5,035 bases of DNA from Dehalococcoidia bacterium (GTDB taxonomy: Bacteria > Chloroflexota > Dehalococcoidia > Dehalococcoidales > E44-bin46), in contig DAOWAU010000060.1 in assembly GCA_030634425.1 (NCBI GenBank), positions 1-5,035 of the forward strand, read 5' to 3'. This document shows positions 1-5,035 of the stretch, piece by piece; position 1 is the first letter of the stretch, and each line of letters starts with the position of its first letter. The position numbers and the translations under genes are program-made. The notes beneath the pieces are model-generated. The model ran no database searches and was not told the DNA's origin. It worked only from the letters and a program-made list of their open reading frames with translations.

Positions 1-376
1 GATTCAAGCTGATGGCGGCACCAGAACCGCTGCCATTACTGGTTCCTACGTAGCCTTATATCAAGCATTACAAAATCTGGCAAGTATAGGGATAATATCA
101 GATATACCCATGAAGACTGCGTTGGCTGCCGTCAGCGTGGGCATTGTGCACAGCTATATGATGCTCGACCTGTGCTACGATGAAGACTGCAACGCTGAGG
201 TTGACTTCAACGTGGTAATGACCGGTGAGGGAAACTTTGCCGAAATTCAAGGCACAGCTGAAGGCAAGCCGTTCGCCAAGGAGTCCATAGATTCCTTACT
301 TTCCCTAGCGGAAAAAGGCATCAAGCAACTATTTGAAGCCCAACAAGCTGCCTTAGAGGCGATAAGAACACCATAA
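1..376 (+). CDS. rph: Ribonuclease PH, C-terminal half (partial, 5' end outside window)
   Basis: RNase PH is a phosphate-dependent 3'-to-5' exoribonuclease that trims tRNA precursors and other RNAs in the cytoplasm. The frame is open from base 2, and 124 residues up to the TAA at 374-376 are visible, about half of the usual 240. The first visible residues are the family motif [13 protein letters not shown], which carries the Thr-Arg pair that binds phosphate. Further on come AAVSVGIV, then [20 protein letters not shown] with its conserved acidic residues, and [11 protein letters not shown]. All align with the catalytic core and C-terminus of the family. The Ser usual in the EDS-AE motif is Cys here. 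The ATG at 110 is internal and not a start, because the homology continues upstream of it. The next gene begins 42 bp downstream on the same strand and could be co-transcribed. The assignment is firm; the missing N-terminus cannot be assessed. Confidence 0.96.
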   Translation, partial: IQADGGTRTAAITGSYVALYQALQNLASIGIISDIPMKTALAAVSVGIVHSYMMLDLCYDEDCNAEVDFNVVMTGEGNFAEIQGTAEGKPFAKESIDSLLSLAEKGIKQLFEAQQAALEAIRTP

Positions 377-418
377 ATAAGACGACAAATCCCGAGTTGC
401 AAGTTTAAGTAAGGGAAA

Positions 419-853
419 GTGAAATCAAAGCTAATCCCGATTGGTATCCTGGTTGCCATCTCCCTCTGCCTATCTGCTTGTTCGCCAGCCTCAAAGCAAG
501 TATCGGTAAATGTTTCCTGGGATGACTTTAAGAAGGAGCAGCATATTAGCCAAGAAGTCAAAGTTCTTGTTGACGGCTCATTGACAATAACTTTGTACTC
601 TTGCCCGTCAGAAGGGCGCCAGTGGTCAGAGGCACAAATTAGTGACCAAACTGTAGTACAGGAGACGGGTCACAAATATGTGTCCCCGCAAAGTGAGCCC
701 CCACCACCTCCTGGTACCCCTGGACAGGAAGTGTGGACTTTCAAGGCACTAAAGAAAGGCATGAGCACCATATCTATGGAATATACCCACCCTTGGGAGG
801 GTGGAGAGGCAGAGCCGATGCTCACCTTTGCCTTGACCGTGGTGGTTAAGTGA
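419..853 (+). CDS. Lipoprotein with chagasin-like (inhibitor I42) domain
   Basis: This is a predicted exported lipoprotein of 144 residues. Lys2 and Lys4 precede a hydrophobic stretch (about 5-20), and a lipobox LSAC places the lipidated Cys at residue 21. The mature part resembles the chagasin/I42 family, which includes inhibitors of papain-type cysteine proteases. The family pattern G-x-P-G...W-x-FKA is seen as GTPGQEVWTFKA (99-110). It is followed by KKGMSTISMEY and HPWE (124-127), the equivalent of the RPW loop. The first inhibitory loop, normally close to NPTTGY-x-W, reads SCPSEGRQW (61-69), so activity against proteases is uncertain. A PPPPP run (94-98) precedes the second loop. The start is GTG at 419. 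It is the only start that keeps the signal peptide, since an in-frame TAA lies at 410-412. The Shine-Dalgarno (AAGG at 411-414) is weak and close. The fold family is fairly sure; the inhibitor function is inferred. Confidence 0.85.
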   Translation: MKSKLIPIGILVAISLCLSACSPASKQVSVNVSWDDFKKEQHISQEVKVLVDGSLTITLYSCPSEGRQWSEAQISDQTVVQETGHKYVSPQSEPPPPPGTPGQEVWTFKALKKGMSTISMEYTHPWEGGEAEPMLTFALTVVVK

Positions 854-860
854 GTACCAG

Positions 861-2135
861 TTAAGGTCTTACCTGCCCGCTGCCGAAGATAATCCACTTA
901 TAACTGGTCAGCTCCTTTACCCCCAGCGGACCACGGGCATGTAGCTTCTGGGTGCTAATGCCAACCTCAGCCCCCAGGCCGAATTGACCACCATCAGTGA
1001 AGCGGGTGCTGGCATTAACATAGACACAGGCAGCATCCACCTCATTGAGGAAACGCATTGCCGCCTGATACTCCTCGGTAACAATAGCCTCAGAATGCCC
1101 TGAACTATAGCGCTCAATATACTCCAGCGCCTCATCCAGGGAGTTGACCACCTTTATCGCCGCCACCAGCGCAAGAAACTCCTTGCCCCAATCCTCGTCC
1201 GTAGCCGTGACCAGTTTCAGGGAGGGACACGACTTGAGGATAGACAAAGCCTTCTCATCACAGTGCATCTCCACCCCAGCCTTGGCCCACTCCGCCGCCA
1301 CCAGAGGCAAGTAGCGCTGGGCAATATCCTGATGAACCAGCAACGTATCCAAAGCATTGCAAACAGTGGGACGCTGCACCTTGGCATTAAAGGCTATCGC
1401 CACTGCCTTGTCCACATCAGCACTCTTATCCACATAGGTATGGCAGACACCAATCCCACCGCTAACTACAGGCATGGTGGCATTCTCAGTAACAAACTTT
1501 ATCAGTCCAGCCCCACCCCGAGGGATAATCAAGTCAATAGCACCACCCATCTTGAGAAGGTGGTCGACCAGGGCTCGGTCAGGGTTGTCAATAAACTGCA
1601 CCGCCCCCTCAGGAACCCCGGCCCTGGTTGCCGCCTGCTGAACCACCCCGGCCAGGGCGCTATTGGAGTGAATTGCCTCCTTGCCACCCCTGAGGATGAG
1701 GGCATTACCCGATTTCAGGCAAAGGGCGGAGATATCTATGGTAACATTGGGTCGGCTCTCGTAAATGGCACCGATTACCCCCAGAGGAACTCGTTTCCTA
1801 CCGAGCTGCAAGCCATTGGGCAAGGTACGCATATCAAAAACCTCACCCACCGGGTCAGGAAGGGCAGCCACTGCCAGCACATCCTGAGCAATGCCCTCCA
1901 GGCGACTGGAGTCCAGCATCAATCGGTCAAGCATAGCCACGCCCATACCAGATGCCTCGCCCTCTTTGTAGTCAATCTGATTAGCCGCCAGGATTTCATC
2001 CTTTCTGGCTAACAGGTCATTAGAAATATTATGTAAAGCTTTATTCTTAACCTCGGCGGAAAGGTAGGCCATACGGCGAGAGGCCGCCTTGACCGTCCTA
2101 ACCTTCTTTTCTAGCTCCTCTACAGCTGATTTCAT
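861..2135 (-). CDS. proA: Gamma-glutamyl phosphate reductase (glutamate-5-semialdehyde dehydrogenase)
   Basis: ProA reduces gamma-glutamyl phosphate with NADPH to glutamate-5-semialdehyde, the second step of proline synthesis, in the cytoplasm. With the start chosen here it has 424 residues, normal for the family. Visible landmarks in order: PLGVIGAIYESRPNVT (117-132), LILRGGKEA (147-155), IIPRGGAGLI (203-212), the catalytic Cys259 in QRPTVCNA, SSGHSEAI (344-351) in the ProA signature region, and a C-terminal block DGGQFGLGAEVGIST...RGPLGVKELTSYKW. The signature position often occupied by His is Tyr339. The frame continues 19 residues upstream of Met1. That extension is rejected because it runs through the hairpin region and has no family character, whereas ATG at 2135 follows AAGGAG by 7 nt. 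It is the last gene of the proB operon, after a 134-bp structured gap, and it converges on the lipoprotein gene. Confidence 0.97.
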   Translation of the reverse strand: MKSAVEELEKKVRTVKAASRRMAYLSAEVKNKALHNISNDLLARKDEILAANQIDYKEGEASGMGVAMLDRLMLDSSRLEGIAQDVLAVAALPDPVGEVFDMRTLPNGLQLGRKRVPLGVIGAIYESRPNVTIDISALCLKSGNALILRGGKEAIHSNSALAGVVQQAATRAGVPEGAVQFIDNPDRALVDHLLKMGGAIDLIIPRGGAGLIKFVTENATMPVVSGGIGVCHTYVDKSADVDKAVAIAFNAKVQRPTVCNALDTLLVHQDIAQRYLPLVAAEWAKAGVEMHCDEKALSILKSCPSLKLVTATDEDWGKEFLALVAAIKVVNSLDEALEYIERYSSGHSEAIVTEEYQAAMRFLNEVDAACVYVNASTRFTDGGQFGLGAEVGISTQKLHARGPLGVKELTSYKWIIFGSGQVRP

Positions 2136-2142
2136 ATTTCGA

Positions 2143-2147
2143 CTCCT
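2143..2147 (-). promoter_or_regulatory. Ribosome binding site deciding the proA start
   Basis: Read on the - strand, AGGAG (inside AAAAAGGAG) sits 7 nt before the ATG whose first base is 2135. No comparable site precedes the longer in-frame start at 2192. That start lies inside the loop-proximal arm of the intergenic hairpin. This decides for the 424-residue ProA. Confidence 0.85.
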
Positions 2148-2160
2148 TTTTATATGGTAA

Positions 2161-2185
2161 CCCCATCCCCTATATCCCCTTCCCC
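2161..2185 (-). other. Potential G-quadruplex in the proA leader
   Basis: On the transcribed (-) strand four runs of exactly four G occur, at 2182-2185, 2176-2179, 2167-2170 and 2161-2164. They are separated by AA, ATATA and AT. This fits the canonical four-tract quadruplex pattern with short loops. The 3' end lies 13 nt upstream of the proA Shine-Dalgarno. The first two runs are also the 3' arm of the neighbouring hairpin, so the two structures cannot form at once. The motif is seen directly; folding and function are inferred. Confidence 0.5.
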
Positions 2186-2212
2186 TTGTCAAGGGGAAGG
2201 GGAAGTATTTTT
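2171..2212 (+). terminator. Terminator-like hairpin plus T5, antisense to the operon
   Basis: On the + strand the 13-bp stem extends outward past one A-A mismatch by a T-G wobble and two A-T pairs, ending at 2171 and 2207. TTTTT follows immediately at 2208-2212. This has the shape of a factor-independent terminator, but no + strand gene ends upstream of it. It could stop antisense transcription entering the proline operon from the proA side, or it may be a fortuitous property of the repeat. Confidence 0.35.
2175..2203. repeat. Perfect 13-bp inverted repeat (GC-rich hairpin)
   Basis: The arms at 2175-2187 (TCCCCTTCCCCTT) and 2191-2203 (AAGGGGAAGGGGA) are perfectly complementary around a 3-nt loop GTC. 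Each arm is itself a repeat of a CCCCTT or AAGGGG unit. The hairpin lies in the 134-bp gap between the 88-residue gene and proA. It is not followed by a T run on the operon strand, so it should not terminate proA transcription there. It may instead be an RNA-level or DNA-level element, or part of a dispersed intergenic repeat. Confidence 0.8.
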
Positions 2213-2213
2213 G

Positions 2214-2232
2214 AGAGGGGCTTCACCCCTCT
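2214..2232. repeat. Second small hairpin beside the 13-bp inverted repeat
   Basis: A 7-bp perfect stem pairs AGAGGGG (2214-2220) with CCCCTCT (2226-2232) around a CTTCA loop. It lies 10 bp from the larger hairpin and together they look like one two-hairpin intergenic element. No T run follows on the operon strand. Confidence 0.6.
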
Positions 2233-2269
2233 AACTCTCCCTTAATACCACCAAGCTGTTTGAGCGCCT

Positions 2270-2536
2270 TTATTTAAGCCGTCCCCGCCCCCTGAACTGG
2301 TAGCGGTAGAGTGGAGGAACCCCAGTCACTGCCCGGTTAACCCTCTTTCTCAGAGAGCATTTACCCCTCCGCCCATCCTCTAACTCAATCACATAGGAGG
2401 CACTCTCATCAGGGCGCTTATATTCGGTAAGCACCAGTTCCCCCCACCAGCCCATTTCTGATTTATCGTAGAAACGGTAATCAACATTGGCAACAAACTC
2501 CTCGCTGCTAGACTTATAAAGTTTGCCTATGGCCAT
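2270..2536 (-). CDS. Uncharacterised 88-residue protein in the proline operon
   Basis: I do not recognise a named family. The gene encodes 88 residues with no signal peptide or membrane segment, so it is probably cytoplasmic. Visible features: an aromatic-rich N-terminal half (VDYRFYDKSEMGWWGELVL, two adjacent Trp at 30-31), then SYVIELEDGRRGKCSLRKRVNRAV with a strongly basic stretch at 56-68 and a single Cys60, and a tail PPLYRYQFRGRGRLK. Alternating hydrophobic positions suggest a small beta-rich fold, and the basic patch might contact nucleic acid, but both are guesses. It is very likely a real gene. AGGAGG lies 6 nt before the ATG, the start is 12 bp after the proB stop, and the frame fills the gap without overlap. 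The spacing implies co-transcription and perhaps coupled translation with proB. A role in proline metabolism is not shown by the sequence. Confidence 0.85.
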   Translation of the reverse strand: MAIGKLYKSSSEEFVANVDYRFYDKSEMGWWGELVLTEYKRPDESASYVIELEDGRRGKCSLRKRVNRAVTGVPPLYRYQFRGRGRLK

Positions 2537-2542
2537 TTCAAA

Positions 2543-2548
2543 CCTCCT
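2543..2548 (-). promoter_or_regulatory. Strong ribosome binding site of the 88-residue gene, abutting the proB stop
   Basis: On the - strand AGGAGG follows directly after the proB TAG (2551-2549) and ends 6 nt before the ATG at 2536. It is the best Shine-Dalgarno in the window. Ribosomes ending proB would finish on top of it, which favours re-initiation. Confidence 0.85.
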
Positions 2549-3679
2549 CTAAAGAACCACTAAGTTATTACGGTGGACTACCTCGGAGCCATAGTCGTGA
2601 CCGAGAAGACTGACGATTTCCCCGGAGTGTGCTCCTTTAATAAATTCGATATCAGCCGAGCTATAGTTGGTTATGCCATAGCCAAGCCGAGACCCTTCAG
2701 GATTACAGATATTGACGATATCACCACGCTGAAACTGACCCTCAACCTGTTCGACGCCGACAGCCAGCAGGCTGCGCTTCTGTCTCTTTAACGCCAGGGC
2801 TGCCCCCTCATCTACTATTATCTTACCCCTGGCGGAAAGGCCGCTGAGCATCCAGCGCTTACGACTCTCAAGCTTACTGGTAGTGGGCGAGAAACGAGTG
2901 CCCACCGCCTCACCGGCAACCACCCGCAAGATAATATCAGCCTCCCTGCCATCAGCGATGACCACCGTTGCCCCAGAGGCAGTAGCCAGCTTGGCTGCCT
3001 CTATCTTGGTAATCATGCCACCAGTGCCCAGCTTGCTGGGGGTATCAGCCGCTATGCGCTCAATCTCAGCATCTATCCTGTCCACCTGTGAAATAAGATG
3101 AGCATCAGGATGACGGGAAGGGTCAGCAGTATATAGTCCAGCGATATCGCTGAGAATCAATAGTAGGTCAGCGTCAACCAGATTAGCCACCATAGCTGAT
3201 AGATTATCATTATCACCAAATTGAGCCTCATCAAGCTCGTCCACCGCCACCACATCGTTTTCATTGACAATACACAGTGTTCTTAGCTCAAGCAGAGCGA
3301 GAAGGGTATTGCGGGCATTGAGATAACCAGCACGGTCAGCAAGGTCAGCCCTGGTAAGCAACGCCTGAGCCACAGTAATATCATGCTGGCCGAACAGTTG
3401 CTCATAGGAATACATCAGGCGACTTTGCCCCACTGAAGCCAGCACCTGCTTAAAGGGGATGCCCTTGACCTTCTGGGATAGCCCCAGCTTATATCTGCCT
3501 GAGGCTATTGCCCCCGAAGAAACGACGATGAGCTCCAGCCCCTGCTTGTGAAGCTGTGCCACCTGAGCCACCAAGCTGGACATTACCTCCTCACTCAGAC
3601 GGTCAGTTCCGCCAGTGAGAAGGGTGGTGCCAAACTTAGCTACTATGCGACGATAGGATGAAGTCTTGACCTTAGCCAT
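2549..3679 (-). CDS. proB: Glutamate 5-kinase (gamma-glutamyl kinase)
   Basis: ProB phosphorylates glutamate with ATP to gamma-glutamyl phosphate, the committed step of proline synthesis; in the family it is usually inhibited by proline. It has 376 residues from the start chosen here, close to the usual 365-375. The amino acid kinase domain (about 10-265) shows KFGTTLLT (15-22), [10 protein letters not shown] (53-62), NEND (139-142), FGDNDNLSA (154-162), [14 protein letters not shown] (174-187) and [15 protein letters not shown] (218-232). A C-terminal PUA domain (about 285-365) includes [13 protein letters not shown] and [12 protein letters not shown]. The frame continues 10 residues upstream to an ATG at 3709, but that ATG is part of a consensus -10 element (TATAAT, 3713-3708). 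The transcript should therefore begin near 3701, and the usable start is ATG at 3679. The Shine-Dalgarno there is weak. First gene of the operon; divergent from mfd. Confidence 0.97.
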   Translation of the reverse strand: MAKVKTSSYRRIVAKFGTTLLTGGTDRLSEEVMSSLVAQVAQLHKQGLELIVVSSGAIASGRYKLGLSQKVKGIPFKQVLASVGQSRLMYSYEQLFGQHDITVAQALLTRADLADRAGYLNARNTLLALLELRTLCIVNENDVVAVDELDEAQFGDNDNLSAMVANLVDADLLLILSDIAGLYTADPSRHPDAHLISQVDRIDAEIERIAADTPSKLGTGGMITKIEAAKLATASGATVVIADGREADIILRVVAGEAVGTRFSPTTSKLESRKRWMLSGLSARGKIIVDEGAALALKRQKRSLLAVGVEQVEGQFQRGDIVNICNPEGSRLGYGITNYSSADIEFIKGAHSGEIVSLLGHDYGSEVVHRNNLVVL

Positions 3680-3707
3680 TTTGATAAAACCCAGCAGAAT
3701 TTGTTCC

Positions 3708-3736
3708 ATTATAGCAAGCCAAGTCTAACTGGACAA
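3708..3736 (-). promoter_or_regulatory. Sigma70-type promoter of the proB operon
   Basis: On the - strand a -35 box TTGTCC (3736-3731, four of six consensus bases) is separated by exactly 17 bp from a perfect -10 box TATAAT (3713-3708). The -10 box is preceded by TGC, giving an extended -10. The predicted transcription start is near 3701, leaving a leader of about 22 nt before ATG 3679. The -10 overlaps the upstream in-frame ATG at 3709, which decides the proB start. Confidence 0.75.
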
Positions 3737-3749
3737 GAAGGCCTATAGC

Positions 3750-3778
3750 TTCCCTAGTATCCTGCCCTGTGTTAAAAT
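3750..3778 (+). promoter_or_regulatory. Probable sigma70-type promoter of mfd
   Basis: On the + strand TTCCCT (3750-3755, three of six consensus bases) lies 17 bp upstream of TAAAAT (3773-3778, five of six). The -10 box is preceded by TGT, giving an extended -10. The predicted start is near 3785, giving a leader of about 48 nt. Only 13 bp separate this -35 from the -35 of the divergent proB promoter. The -35 is poor, so this call is less certain than the proB promoter. Confidence 0.5.
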
Positions 3779-3786
3779 TTATTCGG

Positions 3787-3812
3787 AGGGTTAGTCGTTT
3801 TCGGCTAGCCCT
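3787..3812 (+). ncRNA. 5'-leader stem-loop of mfd mRNA
   Basis: An 11-bp stem pairs 3787-3797 (AGGGTTAGTCG) with 3802-3812 (CGGCTAGCCCT) around a TTTT loop. Two of the pairs, 3791 with 3808 and 3795 with 3804, are U-G wobbles as + strand RNA and would be A-C mismatches on the other strand. This favours an RNA structure made by mfd transcription. It begins about 2 nt after the predicted start site and ends 20 nt before the ATG. No T run follows it, so it is not a terminator. It might stabilise the 5' end or influence translation. Confidence 0.55.
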
Positions 3813-3822
3813 AGAGGTGTTT

Positions 3823-3827
3823 GGGGA
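3823..3827 (+). promoter_or_regulatory. Ribosome binding site of mfd
   Basis: GGGGA ends 5 nt before ATG 3833, within the normal range. The alternative ATG at 3842, three codons later in the same frame, would be 14 nt away. This favours 3833. Confidence 0.6.
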
Positions 3828-3832
3828 AGAAA

Positions 3833-5035
3833 ATGTATTTAATGAATCAACTGCTAAATCTAATTGAGGAGATGCCCTCCTATCGCCGTCTTTCGGCCGA
3901 GCTAAAACGACCAGATGGCGATATCAGGGCAGCGGTGCTTGATGCCGCCAAGCCCTACCTCATTGCCGCTATATACTACAGCCTGAGAAGACCGCTACTG
4001 GTGGTCACGGCACAACCGGAAAACAGCAAAAAGCTTCATGAGCAACTTTCGACCTGGTGCCACTCCCATCAGATAAAGCTTTTCCCCGAGCCCGATACCC
4101 TGCCCTACCAGAGGGTGTCATCGGATACCTCTACCGAGATGGAAAGGCTCCAGGTTCTCTCCGCTTTGACCGACACAGAGCCGAGCGCAGACGCCCCGTT
4201 GATTGTTGCCTCTGCCCCAGCCTTGATGCAGAAAACAACCCCGCATAGCGATTTCACCTCCTCCTGCCACACCATAAAGGCGGGGATGGACATCGAGCCG
4301 CTTGAGCTGCTGAGTCGATGGGAGGCTATGGGCTATAGAGTGGAAAGCATGGTGGAGGTGCCGGGCACGATAAGCCATCGGGGAGGCATCGTTGACATCT
4401 ACCCACCCTCCAGCGACCTGCCCGCCAGGCTGGAGTTCTATGGCGACACCATAGATAGCATCCGCCTCTTTGACCCGACAAATCAGCGCTCCCAAAGCGC
4501 AGTCTCCGAATTAGCTATCGGTCCAGCCACAGAGCTATTGACCCCATTACTCGGCGACAAAGCGGAGCTAGAGTCAATCATCAACAGCATCGGAGCCAGC
4601 CAGCAGTTCGAGCAGGAACTGGCGATGCTACTGGATAAGCAGAGACCGAGCAATATGCAGTTTTATGCCCCCCTGTTCAACCAAGACAGCATCTTGAGCT
4701 ATCTACCCCCCGACGCCCTTCTCATCCTTGACGAGCCATCCAACCTCAAATCAGCCATAGAAGACCTTGATGCCAAAGCCGAGGAGCTGCGCACAGAGAA
4801 GCTAGAGCAGGGAGAGCTACCACCCCGTTTCCCCAGACCATACTTCACCTGGAAAGAGCTGGAGCCAGAAATAAAGAAGAGGCAGTGCCTGACCCTCACC
4901 GCCTGGGATACCGGCGAGGAAGAGCAACGCCGGTTAAACTTCACCCCCACCCCCAGCTATGCCGGACAGCTACCCAGATTTATCCAAAAGACCAAGCAAC
5001 TCCTGAAGCAAAAACACCGGCTCATCGTTATCAGC
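3833..5035 (+). CDS. mfd: Transcription-repair coupling factor Mfd, N-terminal part (partial, 3' end outside window)
   Basis: Mfd binds RNA polymerase stalled at DNA damage, displaces it by ATP-driven translocation and recruits UvrA for nucleotide excision repair. The frame is open from ATG 3833 to the window edge, 401 residues out of the roughly 1,100-1,200 usual for the family. What is visible is the UvrB-like N-terminal module. A segment YLIAAIYYSLRRPLLVVTA (42-60) sits where the degenerate, non-ATP-binding P loop lies. It is followed by LFPEPDTLPYQRVSSDT (83-99), ALMQKTTP (130-137), and the UvrB-homology block VPGTISHRGGIVDIYPP (176-192) with LEFYGDTIDSIRLFDPTNQRS (200-220). The RNA polymerase-interacting domain and the helicase motor lie beyond the window. 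The gene is divergent from proB, with its own probable promoter and a leader hairpin. I translated this frame by hand; it has no internal stop. Confidence 0.95.
   Translation, partial: MYLMNQLLNLIEEMPSYRRLSAELKRPDGDIRAAVLDAAKPYLIAAIYYSLRRPLLVVTAQPENSKKLHEQLSTWCHSHQIKLFPEPDTLPYQRVSSDTSTEMERLQVLSALTDTEPSADAPLIVASAPALMQKTTPHSDFTSSCHTIKAGMDIEPLELLSRWEAMGYRVESMVEVPGTISHRGGIVDIYPPSSDLPARLEFYGDTIDSIRLFDPTNQRSQSAVSELAIGPATELLTPLLGDKAELESIINSIGASQQFEQELAMLLDKQRPSNMQFYAPLFNQDSILSYLPPDALLILDEPSNLKSAIEDLDAKAEELRTEKLEQGELPPRFPRPYFTWKELEPEIKKRQCLTLTAWDTGEEEQRRLNFTPTPSYAGQLPRFIQKTKQLLKQKHRLIVIS

Noticed and set aside
110..376. A stand-alone 88-residue protein starting at ATG 110.
   Set aside because: The RNase PH homology, including the phosphate-binding GGTRT motif, continues upstream in the same frame to the window edge.
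377..418. A promoter for the lipoprotein gene in the gap after rph.
   Set aside because: The 42 bp hold no convincing -10 and -35 pair. Co-transcription with rph is as likely.
787..804. An inverted repeat CCACCC / GGGTGG near the end of the lipoprotein gene, possibly a terminator.
   Set aside because: It has only 6 bp, lies within codons for the conserved HPWEGG segment and has no T run on either side.
1263..2012. A 249-residue open frame on the + strand, antisense to proA.
   Set aside because: It lies entirely inside proA, which has full family homology. The translation is rich in His, Gln and Asn with no recognisable domain, as expected of a shadow frame.
2136..2192. A 19-residue N-terminal extension of ProA.
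   Set aside because: Its sequence (MTRGRGYRGWGYHIKRSRN) encodes the repeat region, has no Shine-Dalgarno and is not family-like. ATG 2135 has a good site.
2164..2192. A TTGACA on the - strand at 2192-2187, a perfect -35 box that might drive proA separately.
   Set aside because: It spans the hairpin loop. At 17 bp the would-be -10 is GGGATG; TATAGG is 12 bp away and TATAAA 32 bp away. None fits.
4057..4950. Several open frames of 62 to 125 residues on both strands within mfd.
   Set aside because: The mfd frame is open across the whole stretch with clear Mfd/UvrB motifs. The others have no ribosome binding site or family character.

Overview
This window looks like ordinary bacterial chromosome carrying housekeeping genes. 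No rRNA, tRNA, CRISPR array, transposase or phage gene is visible. Base composition is moderate, with G+C close to half. The protein sequences have the flavour of Chloroflexota, perhaps an uncultured member of Dehalococcoidia. That is an impression from family resemblance only, because the window holds no taxonomic marker gene.

Layout from left to right. (1) The C-terminal half of RNase PH (rph, + strand) enters from the left edge. (2) After 42 bp comes a small secreted lipoprotein with a chagasin-like (inhibitor I42) domain, also + strand. (3) A three-gene operon on the - strand converges on it and ends only 7 bp from the lipoprotein stop. Read in its own direction the order is proB (glutamate 5-kinase), an unrecognised 88-residue protein, then proA (gamma-glutamyl phosphate reductase). 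ProB and ProA carry out the first two steps of proline synthesis from glutamate. (4) The gap between the 88-residue gene and proA (2136-2269) holds two GC-rich hairpins and four G4 runs on the transcribed strand. (5) A 153-bp divergent intergenic region holds back-to-back sigma70-type promoters for the proB operon and for mfd. (6) The N-terminal 401 residues of Mfd, the transcription-repair coupling factor, run off the right edge on the + strand.

I found no new biological system. The points most worth a second look are non-coding or small. One is a 13-bp perfect hairpin whose G-rich arm also forms half of a potential RNA G-quadruplex just upstream of the proA ribosome binding site. Another is an 11-bp stem-loop with a UUUU loop at the predicted 5' end of the mfd mRNA. 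A third is the uncharacterised 88-residue protein embedded in the proline operon. The last is the chagasin-like protein, whose inhibitory loop does not match the canonical motif. Two start sites are moved downstream from the longest reading frames: proB to 3679, because the longer start lies inside the -10 element, and proA to 2135, because of a good Shine-Dalgarno.
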